A stretch of DNA of 64,000 nucleotides from VRUE01 sp963774555 (GTDB taxonomy: Bacteria > Actinomycetota > Thermoleophilia > Solirubrobacterales > 70-9), in assembly GCA_963774555.1 (NCBI GenBank), contig CAVZFL010000001.1, forward strand, positions 1,116,001-1,180,000, given 5' to 3'. The notes below the pieces were generated by a model. The model was not told the origin of the DNA, ran no database searches, and saw only the letters and a list, made by a program, of their open reading frames with translations. The position numbers were made by a program, and so were the translations under genes. Numbering within the stretch: position 1 is the stretch's first letter; every line of letters starts with the position of its first letter. Of the stretch, positions 37,263 to 47,000 are shown one piece after another.

Positions 37263-37881
37263 AATGTCAAACGAAGAGAAGAGACGCAGGCGGAGCGCTC
37301 CGAGGCGACGCGCGGGGCGCTGATCGAGGCGGCGCGGCCGCTCTTCGCCGAGCGCGGCTACGCCGGTGTCGGCACCGAGGAGATCGTCCGCGCCGCCGGG
37401 GTCACCCGCGGCGCGCTCTACCACCACTTCGCCGGCAAGCGCGAGCTCTTCGAGGCGGTCTACGAAGCGGATCGAGGTCGAGCTGGCGCGAGCGGATCGC
37501 CGCCGGCGCGCTCGACGCCGGCGCCGCCTCGCCGCTGGAGGCGATGCGGGCCGGCGCCGAGATGTTCCTCGCGGCCTGCCACCGAGCCCGAGGCGCAGCG
37601 GATCGTCCTGCTCGACGGCCCCTCGGTGCTGGGCTGGGACCGCTGGCGCGAGATCGCCGCCGAGCACGGCCTCGGTCTGATCGAAGCGACCCTGCAGGCG
37701 GCGATCGAGGCCGGCGCGATCGAGCGCGCAGCCGGTCCGGCCGCTCGCCCACGTGCTGATGGGCGCCCTCGACGAGGCGGCGATGCTGGTCGCCCGGGCG
37801 GAGGACCCCGAGGCGATGCGGGCCGAGGTGGCCAGACTCTCGACGCGCTGCTCGACGGCGCTCAGCCGCGAGTCGCCCTGA
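37260..37881 (+). CDS. TetR-family transcriptional regulator, frameshifted
   Basis: The N-terminus is intact: ATRGALIEAARPLFAERGYAGVGTEEIVRAAGVTRGALYHHFAGKRELFEAV is a standard TetR helix-turn-helix. After about residue 70 the ligand-binding domain is split by five single-base changes (near 37467, 37490, 37580, 37728 and 37840). The corrected reading includes EPEAQRIVLLDGPSVLGWDRWREIAAEHGLG and PLAHVLMGALDEAAMLVARAEDPEAM, typical for the family. The gene is divergent from the alpha/beta hydrolase, which is its likely target. The stop at 37879-37881 is the best guess. Confidence 0.75.
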
Positions 37882-37910
37882 TCGCCGGTTCGTCTGCGGC
37901 GGGTCCGCTC

Positions 37911-39426
37911 ACCGGCGTCGACCGGTGTCGACTGGGCGACGCGGCGCGACTCCTTCTGCGCGTACATGCGCACGTCGGCGAGCTGCAGCGCCGCCGAGGG
38001 GTCAGCCGGCCTCGGCCGGGATCGTCGCCGCGCCCCAGGATGAGGCGACGTCGACGCCGCGGTCGCTTGCGGTCAGCGCCTTCGCGGCGCCCCGCGCCGA
38101 CCGCGTCGAAGCGGTCCTCGGCGCAGGTGAGCAGCAGGCAGAACTCGTCGCCGCCGATCCGGTAGGCGATACCGTCGTCGCCGACGGCTCGCGGCAGGGC
38201 GGCGCCGAGCCGGTCAGCAGCTCGTCGCCGGCGGGGTGGCCGAAGGTGTCGTTGTAGCGCTTGAAGCCGTTGAGGTCGAAGAGGTAGAGCATCGCCGGCT
38301 GCTCGTCGGTCGCCGCGCTCGCAGACCGTCCTCCAGGTCGACCTGCATGCGGCCGCGGTTGCTGAGCCCGGTCAGCGGGTCGGTCCGCACCTGCTCGAGC
38401 AGGCGGCTTGTTCTCGCGGTCGCTCATCGCCAGGCGGACGATCACCGCGGTCATCGTCGCCGCCCAGAGCACGGTCGAGAGGCCGCTGGTGGCGCTGTAG
38501 TACTGCATCGCGAAGAGGCCGATCATCACCGCCGGCGAAGACCGCCGGGACGACGATCTCGCGGCGCTCCTCGCCGCTCGCGGCGAGGTGATCTCGGCCG
38601 CCTCGGCCGGCTGCCAGACGGCGGCGCCGAGGCAGACGGCGGCGATCAGGTAGATCGGGTCGATCCAGTCGCCGCCGGGCAGGGCTCGCGTCGGTCGACT
38701 GCAGGGTGTAGGCGATGTCGGCGATGACCAGCGCGGCGAGGCCGGCCAGCAGCAGCGACCAGGTGCGGCCCGGCCGCCAGCCGGTCAGGGCGATGACGCC
38801 GACGACCATCGAGAGCATCGCGATGTCGCCGAGCGGGTAGGCGAGCGTGGTGGCCACTTCGCAGCGTCGTGCCCGTCGGCCTGTCTCGGCGACGAAGTCG
38901 AAGACGAAGGCGGTGCCGAGCGCGGCGGTGCCGAGCGCGGCGATCAGCGCCGTCCATCCAGAGCCGCCAGTTGATCTCGTGGGCCCTGCGCGCGGACCAG
39001 CAGCGCCAGGCCGGCGTAGGCGAGCGGGTAGAAGGCGAGGTAGCCGACGTCGGCCGGCGAGGGGTAGGGCGCCGAGGCGTTGCCTTCGATGAAGGCCGTC
39101 CAGTAGACCTCGGCCGCGCCCCAGGTGAGGATCGCGACGCCGATCATGACCCAGGCGCTGCGCTCGCGCGGGTAGTCGCGAGGCCCTGACCAGGCAGGCG
39201 ATGCCGGCGCCGACGACGACCGCGTCGTAGAGCGGCCCGTCGATCGCGAAGTCGAAGCCGGCCGCCGACGCCGAGCCAGTCGTGGACGGCGACGACGGCG
39301 GTGCCGCCGAGCAGCAGGCACGGCGAGGCGCGCGGCGGAGCAGGCGCGCGCCGCTGCGGCTGTCTGCGCGATCGTGTCCGTGGTTTCCACTGATTGAGCT
39401 ATCGGCACGGCCGAGCCGATTCCCAA
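37911..39426 (-). CDS. membrane-bound GGDEF diguanylate cyclase, frameshifted
   Basis: The N-terminal part, split among frames, codes for about eight hydrophobic segments, e.g. AWVMIGVAILTWGAAEVYWT, YLAFYPLAYAGLALLVRA, IAALGTAALGTAFVFDFV and MLSMVVGVIALTGW. The C-terminal GGDEF domain reads DPLTGLSNRGRMQ, MLYLFDLNGFKRYNDTFGHPAGDELL and YRIGGDEFCLLL, so the active-site motif is intact. The protein probably makes cyclic di-GMP in response to a membrane signal. About nine single-base shifts interrupt it. The end, around RMYAQKESRR, overlaps or abuts the 3' end of the convergent tetR gene, and the exact stop is uncertain. Confidence 0.75.
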
Positions 39427-39466
39427 ACCCCTGGAAGGGCAAATTGCGCCGCTTCATCTAGACTGG

Positions 39467-39688
39467 ATGGAGATGAAAACCGGAATCCACCCCGAGTACA
39501 CGCTCGCCAACGTGCATTGCTCCTGCGGGAACCAGTTCTACACCCGCTCGACCGAGTCCGACCTCCACGTCGAGCTCTGCTCGGAGTGCCACCCGTTCTA
39601 CACCGGCAAGCAGAAGCTCGTCGACACCGGTGGCCGGGTCGAGCGCTTCCAGCGCCGCGCGGCCAAGCACGCCAAGGCAAGCAGGTAG
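39467..39688 (+). CDS. rpmE: 50S ribosomal protein L31, zinc-binding type
   Basis: A 73-residue L31 protein: GIHPEYTLANVHCSCGNQFYTRST, then HVELCSECHPFYTGKQKLVDTGGRVERF. The CxC and CxxC pairs are the zinc ligands of the C+ form, which releases on zinc starvation in other bacteria. ATG 39473, two codons later, is an equally good start. It is clean of frame breaks although its neighbours are not. It heads the conserved order rpmE-DUF1385-prfA-prmC. Confidence 0.95.
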   Translation: MEMKTGIHPEYTLANVHCSCGNQFYTRSTESDLHVELCSECHPFYTGKQKLVDTGGRVERFQRRAAKHAKASR

Positions 39689-39691
39689 GTC

Positions 39692-39713
39692 GTGAGCCCA
39701 GAGGTGGGCTCAC
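39692..39713 (+). terminator. hairpin directly after rpmE
   Basis: GTGAGCCCA (39692-39700) and TGGGCTCAC (39705-39713) pair perfectly around a GAGG loop, starting three bases after the rpmE stop. No T-run follows, so it may stabilise the 3' end or attenuate read-through rather than act as a full terminator. Confidence 0.55.
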
Positions 39714-39758
39714 CCCGGGCTGAGGCCGCGTCCTCAAACGGCGGCCGACCCGCTGCGC

Positions 39759-40705
39759 ATGCCCGACGGCGCCCTCGTCGCCAAGCGCGACGCGCCGGTC
39801 GGCGGCCAGGCGGTGCTCGAGGGCGTGATGATGCGCGGCATCTCGGTCTGGGCGGTGGCCGTGCGCCGTCCCGACGGCGAAGATCGAGATCAGCTCCGAG
39901 TCGATCAAGCCCTGGGCGCAGCGCCACCGCCTCTGGCGGCTGCCGGTGCTGCGCGGCGTCGTCGCCCTCGGCGAGTCGCTGAAGATCGGCTTCCGGGCGC
40001 TGGCGCATCTCCGCCAACGCCCAGCTCGAGGAGGACGAGGAGGGCGAGCGCGAAGAGATCGGCGGCTGGGTCTGGGGCCTGACGATCGCCTTCTCGATGG
40101 TGCTCGCGGTCGGCCTCTTCTTCGTCGTCCCGGTCGGGTTGACCAGCCTGATCAAGGACAAGCTCGGCTCGCCCTTCCTCTTCTGGCTGGTCGAGGGCGT
40201 CCTGCGCACGGGGATCTTCATCGCCTACATCGCCGCGATCAGCCGCCTCAAGGACCTGCGCCGCGTCTTCGAGTACCACGGCGCCGAGCACAAGACGATC
40301 TCCTGCTATGAGGCCGAAGACGAGCTGACGCCCGCGCGGGCCAAGCTCTACTCGCGCCTGCACCCGCGCTGCGGCACCAGCTTCCTGCTGATCGTGATGG
40401 TGCTGGCGATCTTCGTCTTCGCCCCGATCGGACTGCCCGCCTGGTACTGGCTGGTCGCTCTCGCGCATCCTCGGCATCCCGCTGATCGCCGGCCTCTCCT
40501 ACGAGGTGATCAAGTGGGCCGGCAAGAACCGCCGCAAGCGCTGGGTGCGGGCGTGATGTGGCCCGGCCTGATGCTGCAGAACCTGACCACTCGCGAGCCC
40601 GACGAAGAGCAGCTCGCGGTGGCGATCGCCTCGCTGGAGGCGGTCCTGGCCCGCGAGTCGCCCGAGGCGGCCGCCGGCGAGCAGCAGATCGAGATCGTCG
40701 CCTGA
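39759..40705 (+). CDS. DUF1385 (YqhQ-like) membrane protein, frameshifted
   Basis: ATG 39759 gives MPDGALVAKRDAPVGGQAVLEGVMMRG, the hallmark GGQAV.EGVMMR start of YqhQ/DUF1385 proteins. The rest, joined across breaks near 39879, 40006, 40460 and 40555, reads IKPWAQRHRLWRLPVLRGVVALGESLKIGF, several membrane spans, RRVFEYHGAEHKTISCYEAED, LHPRCGTSFLLIVMVLAIF and a soluble C-terminus (LMLQNLTTREPDEEQLAVAIASLEAVL). The HGAEH and RCGT motifs are highly conserved. The biochemical function of this family is unclear to me. The position between rpmE and prfA is conserved in many Gram-positive bacteria. Confidence 0.82.
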
Positions 40706-40724
40706 GAAGCGACGGGGGGAACGG

Positions 40725-42197
40725 CTAGGACGCCAGGTGCAGCGTCAGGCCGCGGTGCTTCACGCCGCTGCCCTTCAGCTTCACCTTGAGACGCTGGCCG
40801 GGAGCGTTGCCCAGCGTTGTAAGCCCCACGCGACTGATCTTTACCCGAACGGTCTTTGCTTTGCCGGGGGCGATCTGAAACGACTTCTTGCCGAGAGGCG
40901 CGTGCTTCCGGATCAACCTGACGGTGCCGCGGCAGGCGCTGCCGCCGGCCGGGCAGCGCATCTTCAGCTGCGCTTTGCCGCCCACCACCTCGGCCGTGCC
41001 GGCGACGGTCGCCTTGTGATGACGAACGGGCTTGGGAGCAGCGCCCTTCACCTGCACGGTGGCGCTCGTCTGGGCGGTCGGGCCAGCCGCGTTGGCGGCC
41101 GTGACACGGCAGGCGTAGGCCCCGGCGCTCGTCGGTGCGTAGGAAGCGGTGGTGGCGCCGGCGATCTCGGCCCCGTCGCGCAGCCAGCCGTAGGAGAAGG
41201 CGTTGGGCGCCTGGTACAGCTGCGAGCCGGGCTGGTCGGGCGCCCAGCTTCCCTGCGAGCAGGTCAGCGTGCTGCCGATCGCCGCGTCGCCGCTGAGCGA
41301 CGGCGCGGCAAGGGCGCGGGGAGGGTTCTGCAGGATCGGAAAGCCCGGGAACTGGAGCGAGGCGCCGGCCGTCGAGAGCACCGCGCCGCCGCCCCCGCCG
41401 AGGTCGGCATAGGAAATCGAGCCGGGAGATTCTTCTTCGGCCCAGTAGACACGCCGGGCATCGGGGTCGATCGCGATGCCGCGTGGGCTCAGCGTGTTCC
41501 CACCCGCGATATTGAGGTTGCCGCCGCCGCCCGAACCGTCGAGCCTGGCGTAGGAGATCGGAAAGGCGCCGCTGTTGTTTGACCAGTAGAGCCTTGCGGT
41601 GACGGGGTCGACCGCGACACCGTCGGGGCCGCTGACCGAGGCTCCGGTCGTATCGAGCGCACCGCCGCCGGAGCCGTCGAGGTTCGCGTAGCCGATTTCG
41701 TTGCTGGTGATCGTCGCCCAGTAGATGCGACCGGCGGCGGGATCGACGGCGACACCCTCGGCGGCAAACGTCGGGGCGCTCCCTGTGTTGAGGGTGCCAC
41801 CCCCGGATCCGTCGAGGTTGGCGTAGCCGATGCTGCCGGAGTTCGCCCAGTAGATGCGCCGGGCCTGGGGGTCGATCGTCGCGCTGAAAGGCGCGTTGAA
41901 GGTGGCTCCGCTGGTGTTGAGGGTGCCCCGCCCGCTGCCGTCGAGGTTGGCGAACGAGACCCCGCCGGATTCGCCGACCCAGTAGATCCTGCCGGTGGCG
42001 CTGTCGATCGCGGTTCCCACCGGGTAGCTCAGGGTGCCGCCGGCGATCGGAAGCACGCCGCCACCGCTGCCGTCGAGGGCAGCAAACGGGATCTGTTTGG
42101 TGTTGTCGCTCCAGTAGACCCGGCCGGCCGCCGAGGCGGTGACGGGAAGCGCCAGCAGCGCAACCGCCACGGCGGCGCCCACCGCCAGCGCGATCAA
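40725..42197 (-). CDS. secreted YWTD-type beta-propeller protein with Ig-like and C-terminal modules
   Basis: A 490-residue precursor with a signal peptide (IALAVGAAVAVALLALPVTASA). Six or seven propeller repeats follow the pattern GRIYWA...IGYANLDGSGGGTLNT, like the YWTD repeats of the LDL-receptor family. Next comes a domain with LTCSQGSWAPDQPGSQLYQ and YGWLRDGAEIAGATTASYAPTSAGAYACRVTA, an Ig-like fold common in actinobacterial surface proteins. Last is a basic beta domain (AQLKMRCPAGGSACRGTVRLIRK, GKAKTVRVKISRVG). The same type of C-terminal module ends the two TolB-like proteins. It is probably exported; the function is unknown. Confidence 0.78.
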   Translation of the reverse strand: MIALAVGAAVAVALLALPVTASAAGRVYWSDNTKQIPFAALDGSGGGVLPIAGGTLSYPVGTAIDSATGRIYWVGESGGVSFANLDGSGRGTLNTSGATFNAPFSATIDPQARRIYWANSGSIGYANLDGSGGGTLNTGSAPTFAAEGVAVDPAAGRIYWATITSNEIGYANLDGSGGGALDTTGASVSGPDGVAVDPVTARLYWSNNSGAFPISYARLDGSGGGGNLNIAGGNTLSPRGIAIDPDARRVYWAEEESPGSISYADLGGGGGAVLSTAGASLQFPGFPILQNPPRALAAPSLSGDAAIGSTLTCSQGSWAPDQPGSQLYQAPNAFSYGWLRDGAEIAGATTASYAPTSAGAYACRVTAANAAGPTAQTSATVQVKGAAPKPVRHHKATVAGTAEVVGGKAQLKMRCPAGGSACRGTVRLIRKHAPLGKKSFQIAPGKAKTVRVKISRVGLTTLGNAPGQRLKVKLKGSGVKHRGLTLHLAS

Positions 42198-42297
42198 GCG
42201 GCCCAGAGGCCCAGCTCCACTGTCGCTGCGTGCTTTCGATTTGGCCTCGGCGATGGCGGCATCGTAGCGGCCGGTCCCGCCCTCAACGCAACTGTCG

Positions 42298-42702
42298 CTA
42301 GAGAGTGAGCTCCTCGCCCCAGCCCCACGGCGCGAGCAGCGCCAGCTTCCATTGTCCTTCGACTCGGCGCAGAACCATGGTCGGCGTGCAGGCCTGGTCG
42401 AACCGCGAGCCCTCGACGCCGTCGATCTCGATCGTCCAGCGCTCGCGGGCGAGGGCGACGTCGCCGCTGGTGAGGACGTTGGTCAGCTCGACCTCGATCC
42501 GGGCCCGGCGCGCGATCAGCTGGGCGATGATGGGACGGATCGCGTCCCGGGTGTGGATCGCGGTGGCGTCCTGGGTGAGGAGGCAGGCGTCGCGGGTGAA
42601 GCAGGCCGTCGCGGCGGCGAGGTTGCCGGCGCTGAGCATCTCGGTAAAGGCGAGGCCGCCCCAGTGGGCGCGGGGCGAGGTGGGTGGGGCGGCGGTCTTC
42701 AT
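42298..42702 (-). CDS. NTF2-like/SnoaL-type protein (DUF4440-like)
   Basis: The 134-residue protein has a cone-shaped NTF2-like fold by pattern: FTEMLSAGNLAAATACFTRDACLLTQDATAIHTRDAIRPIIAQL, then ALARERWTIEIDGVEG and PTMVLRRVEGQWKLALLAPWGW. These proteins bind small hydrophobic ligands or act as isomerases or cyclases, and many are uncharacterised. It is divergent from prfA, and inverted repeats occupy the shared upstream region. No catalytic residues can be assigned. Confidence 0.7.
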   Translation of the reverse strand: MKTAAPPTSPRAHWGGLAFTEMLSAGNLAAATACFTRDACLLTQDATAIHTRDAIRPIIAQLIARRARIEVELTNVLTSGDVALARERWTIEIDGVEGSRFDQACTPTMVLRRVEGQWKLALLAPWGWGEELTL

Positions 42703-42734
42703 CTGTCGCTCGCTTTCAGTCTTTGAGCTGCTTC

Positions 42735-42779
42735 ACTGGCACAATCCGTTCGTCACTGTGCCAGTTTATCATCACAGTG
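42735..42779. promoter_or_regulatory. overlapping inverted repeats between the NTF2-like gene and prfA
   Basis: ACTGGCACA (42735-42743) pairs with TGTGCCAGT (42757-42765) across 13 bases. In addition, CACTGTG (42754-42760) pairs with CACAGTG (42773-42779). The two dyads share bases, so they are mutually exclusive as RNA hairpins or represent a cluster of half-sites for a DNA-binding dimer. The region lies 33 bases upstream of the NTF2-like start and 37 bases upstream of prfA. Confidence 0.5.
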
Positions 42780-42815
42780 CGGACGCCGCTGCCGAAGTGG
42801 GCGAGAGAGCCGTCT

Positions 42816-43895
<1,080 letters not shown>

Positions 43896-43898
43896 CGT

Positions 43899-44770
43899 GT
43901 GGCCAGTTCCACGAGACAGGCATTGAATGCCGCAACGGATGCCCTGGGGGCAGCCGGAATCGAAGACCCGCGCCTGGACGCGGAACTGCTGCTAGCGGAT
44001 GCGACTGGGTGGGATCGGGCCCGGATCGCCGCCGACTCCGAGGCCGAATTGCCTTCCGCCGCGGCCCGGCGCTTCGCAGAGATGGTGCGGCGGCGGCTGC
44101 GGCGCGAGCCGGTCGCCTACATCCTCGGCCGCAGGGGCTTTCGGCATCTCGAGCTGGCGGTGGATCCGCGGGTGCTGATCCCGCGGCCGGAGACCGAGCT
44201 GCTGGTCGAGCTGGCGCTGGAGCTGCGGCCCGGGCGCGTGCTCGACGTCGGCACCGGCTCCGGCGCAATCGCCCTCGCAGTCGCCGCCGAGCTGCCGGAC
44301 TGCGAAGTGATCGCCACCGACACCTCGCCGCAAGCGCTGGAAGTCGCCCGCGCCAACGCCGAGCGCCTCGGTCTGGCAGCTCGCATCGAGTTCGCGGCGG
44401 CGACGCCTCGCGCCGAGGTTGTCGAGGTTCGACCTGGTTCTGGCAAATCTTCCGTACGTCAGCGAGACGCGAGTGGGGGGGGTTGCAGCCGGAGGTGACC
44501 GAGTGGGAGCCGCGCGAGGCGCTGCTCGCCGGCGCCGACGGACTCGATTCGCTGCGTGCAGCGATCTCCTCCTTGCGACCGCCTTGCGGTCGCACTTCTC
44601 CCCGCTATGCGGAGGAAACTGCGACCGCAACCGCCGCGGCGGTGGGGTTGGAGGTGGGGCGCGGCCAGGCGGGGACCGTTGCCGGTCTGCTTGCCGAGGC
44701 CGGGTTCCGCCGCGTCGAGATCCGCACCGATCTGGCCGGAATCGAGCGCGTCGTCGTGGGGCGGGCGTGA
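43899..44770 (+). CDS. prmC: release factor glutamine methyltransferase, frameshifted, with internal palindromic insertion
   Basis: PrmC methylates the GGQ glutamine of release factors. The N-terminal helical domain and SAM-binding VLDVGTGSGAIALAVAAELPDCEV are in one frame. The NPPY-like motif appears as LVLANLPYVSE in another, and the rest (PEVTEWEPREALLAGADGLDSL...) in a third. Removing one base near 44470 and correcting one near 44410 restores the gene. Inside the C-terminal part, SSLRPPCGRTSPRYAEETATATAA is an extra stretch coded by a nested palindrome (44574-44630) not expected in PrmC. The stop overlaps the sua5 GTG start by two bases (GTGA). Confidence 0.85.
44574..44630. repeat. compound palindrome inside prmC
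   Basis: TGCGACCGC (44574-44582) and GCGGTCGCA (44586-44594) form a perfect 9-base stem with a 3-base loop. A third copy, TGCGACCGCAA (44620-44630), can pair instead with TTGCGGTCGCA (44584-44594), closing a larger arm. The unit is translated in frame within the prmC C-terminus, in a region where PrmC proteins normally have a short loop. Confidence 0.75.
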
Positions 44771-45408
44771 CCGCGATCGTCTCGATCGAGTGCGACGGGG
44801 CCGAGAGCGCGCGCACCGGCCTCGAGCTCTGCATCGCCGCGGGTGGCGTCGCAATCTTCCCGGCGGACGGGCTCTACGGCCTTGCCTGCGACCCGCTGAA
44901 CGCGGCCGCGATCGGGCGCATCCACGAGATCAAGGGTCGCGACGACGGCAAGCCCTCGGCCGTGCTCTACTTTTCGCCGCTGGCGATGCGCGAGCTGGTC
45001 GAGAGCCTTGGGGCCCGCACGCGCGAGGCGGTCGGGGCACTGCTGCCGGGGCCGGTGACGCTCGTCGTCGCCAACCCGGAGCATCGCTATCCGCTGGCCT
45101 GTCGCGACGATCCCGAGAGGCTGGGAGTGCGTCTGATCGACGGGCCCCTCGCCGGGGCGATGTGCCCGCTCTTCCAGACGTCCGCCAACCGCAGCGGCGA
45201 GTCGGCGCCGGCGCTCTTCACCGACGTCCCGCGCGAGGTCCTCGCCAAGGTCGACCTCGCGATCGACGGGGGCGCGCTCAGCGGCGCCCCTTCGACCGTG
45301 GTCGACCTCGTTGGCATCGAGCGGGGCGACCGGTGGTCGATCCTGCGCGAGGGAGGTCTGGCGGAGGATGAGTTGAAGCGTCGCCTGCAGGCTGTTCTAC
45401 CCGATTAG
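44767..45408 (+). CDS. L-threonylcarbamoyladenylate synthase (Sua5/YwlC/YrdC)
   Basis: A 213-residue YrdC-domain enzyme that makes threonylcarbamoyl-AMP for the t6A modification of tRNAs reading ANN codons. Motifs include GGVAIFPADGLYGLACDPLN, IHEIKGRDDGKPSAVLYF (KxR...K..L nucleotide site), LLPGPVTLVV, LGVRLIDGPLA and TSANRSGES. GTG 44767 overlaps the prmC stop. The order prfA-prmC-sua5 is widespread in bacteria. There is no C-terminal Sua5 domain, so it is the short TsaC/YwlC form. Confidence 0.9.
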   Translation: MTAIVSIECDGAESARTGLELCIAAGGVAIFPADGLYGLACDPLNAAAIGRIHEIKGRDDGKPSAVLYFSPLAMRELVESLGARTREAVGALLPGPVTLVVANPEHRYPLACRDDPERLGVRLIDGPLAGAMCPLFQTSANRSGESAPALFTDVPREVLAKVDLAIDGGALSGAPSTVVDLVGIERGDRWSILREGGLAEDELKRRLQAVLPD

Positions 45409-45435
45409 GACAGCATTGCGCTACTGTGTGAATTG

Positions 45436-46212
45436 ATGGCACAGCAGGCAGCCAGTCGCGAGGCCACCCCGTTCTCCACCGACCCGACCGCCGAGCTGCC
45501 GGTCGGCGTCCAGCTCTCCTGGCGCCTGCGGGCGCTGATCGCGACCGGGCGGCTGGCGGCTGGCGACCGGCTGCCGAGCTTCCGCCAGCTCGCCGAGTGG
45601 GCTGGGGTGAACGTCAACACGGTGCGTTCGGTCTACGCCGGCCTCGAGGGCGCGGGCCTGGTGATCAGCCGGCAGGGGCAGGGGACCTTTGTCGCCGACG
45701 GCATCGAAGCCGCGCCCGAGCTGGAGGAGATCGCCACCGAGGCGCTGCGACGGGCGCGCGAAGCGGGGCTGGATCCTGCCGATCTGGCAATCGTCGCCAC
45801 CGCCTGCGCCAGCATGGGCGAGGACGACGTCGCCGGCACAGCCGCAACGGGACTCCCGGACTTTGCCGAGGAGAGCGAGGCGATCGAGGTGCGCCACGAG
45901 CTGCGCCGCCAGATCGCCCGGCTCGAGGTCGAGCTCGCCTCCTACGCTCGCGATCTTCCCGATGACATGCCGACCGCGGCACGTTTCTCCAAAGCCCACA
46001 TCGCCGGCGTCGAGGAGCTGGAGCAGACGCGGGACACCCTGATCGCCCAGCTCTCCGAGGCGCAGCGGGCGGCGGAGCTGCGCGCCAGGCAACTTGCGGA
46101 AGTGCGGGCGCGGCGCGAAGCGCAGCTGGAGGAGGAAGAGAGCGACGGCGTGCCGCGCTCCAGCGGGGGACCTCTCGGCAGGGCGATGAGCTGGTGGCAG
46201 GCGAAGTCCTGA
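45436..46212 (+). CDS. GntR-family regulator with C-terminal coiled coil
   Basis: The 258-residue protein has an N-terminal GntR winged helix (VGVQLSWRLRALIATGRLAAGDRLPSFRQLAEWAGVNVNTVRSVYAGLEGAGLVISRQGQGTFV), closest in style to the YtrA group. Instead of a FCD, UTRA or aminotransferase-like effector domain, the rest is mostly charged helix (RHELRRQIARLEVELASYA, then DTLIAQLSEAQRAAELRARQLAEVRARREAQLEEEE), predicted coiled coil. It overlaps the first MlaE-like permease gene by 19 bases, so it probably controls that operon. ATG 45436 is preferred to the adjacent TTG 45433. Confidence 0.8.
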   Translation: MAQQAASREATPFSTDPTAELPVGVQLSWRLRALIATGRLAAGDRLPSFRQLAEWAGVNVNTVRSVYAGLEGAGLVISRQGQGTFVADGIEAAPELEEIATEALRRAREAGLDPADLAIVATACASMGEDDVAGTAATGLPDFAEESEAIEVRHELRRQIARLEVELASYARDLPDDMPTAARFSKAHIAGVEELEQTRDTLIAQLSEAQRAAELRARQLAEVRARREAQLEEEESDGVPRSSGGPLGRAMSWWQAKS

Positions 46213-47000
46213 GCCGGGCCTTCCTGCCCGCCAAGTCCGCCTTCGAGCAGGTGGGCGAGATGATGATCCTCACCGCCAAGACCGTGGTCTCGGCGGTGCG
46301 GCCACCGTTTCCCTACGGCGAGGAGCTGGTCTGGCAGTTCCTCTTCGTGCTCAAGCTCTCCTGGTTCCCGCTGCTGATCTCGACCTTCGCCCTTTGCCTG
46401 GGTGCCCCCGGCCTGCAGGCAGCGGGCGTGCTCTCGCTGTTCGGTGCGCTCGACCGGCTCGGCGGCTTCTTCGTCCTCACCGCGATCCGCTGGATCGGGC
46501 CGCTGGTGACCGCGGTCGTCGTCGCCGGCGTCGCCGGGACCGCGATCACGGCAGACCTCGGCGCCCGCAAGATCCGCGAGGAGCTCGACGCCCTGCAGGT
46601 GCTCGGCGTCGACCCGGTCAAGAACCTGGTCGTGCCGCGCTTTCTGGCCCTGGTTGTGATCACCGGCCTGCTCGACATCTTCGCGATCGTCTTCGGCCTC
46701 TCCGCCGGCATCGCCGCCGAGCTTCTCTACCACCAATCGCTCGGCGGCTTCTTCGCCACGCTCTTCTCCAACGCCTCGATCACCGACATCTGGGGCTCGG
46801 TGTTGATGTGCACGCTGTTCGGCGCGATCATCGCCGTCGTCTGCTCCTACAAGGGGATGTCGGCATCCGGCGGCGCCGCGGGCGTGGGTCGTGCCGTCAA
46901 CCAGGCGGTGGTCATTGCCCTGGTCGCGGTCTTCTTCTTCAACTTCGTCTTCACCTCGGTCCTGCTGGCCACCAATCCGGAACTGCAGTCGATCCGATGA
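46194..47000 (+). CDS. MlaE/YrbE-family ABC permease, first of a pair
   Basis: The 268-residue membrane protein matches MlaE/YrbE permeases of Mce-type lipid transporters: WIGPLVTAVVVAGVAGTAITADLGARKIREELDALQVLGVDPVKNLVVPRFLAL is the coupling-helix and central region, with five or six membrane spans. Starting from GTG 46194, it overlaps the GntR gene. The next gene begins in its stop codon (ATGA). In actinobacteria a YrbE pair normally precedes Mce substrate-binding proteins, but none follows here. It probably moves lipids or sterol-like compounds together with an ATPase encoded elsewhere. Confidence 0.88.
   Translation: MAGEVLSRAFLPAKSAFEQVGEMMILTAKTVVSAVRPPFPYGEELVWQFLFVLKLSWFPLLISTFALCLGAPGLQAAGVLSLFGALDRLGGFFVLTAIRWIGPLVTAVVVAGVAGTAITADLGARKIREELDALQVLGVDPVKNLVVPRFLALVVITGLLDIFAIVFGLSAGIAAELLYHQSLGGFFATLFSNASITDIWGSVLMCTLFGAIIAVVCSYKGMSASGGAAGVGRAVNQAVVIALVAVFFFNFVFTSVLLATNPELQSIR

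Noticed and set aside
35439..40705. Idea that the frame breaks are programmed frameshifts or a pseudogene island
   Set aside because: Too many breaks across unrelated genes, no slippery heptamers seen at the ones examined, and unaffected motifs on both sides; consensus insertions explain them better.
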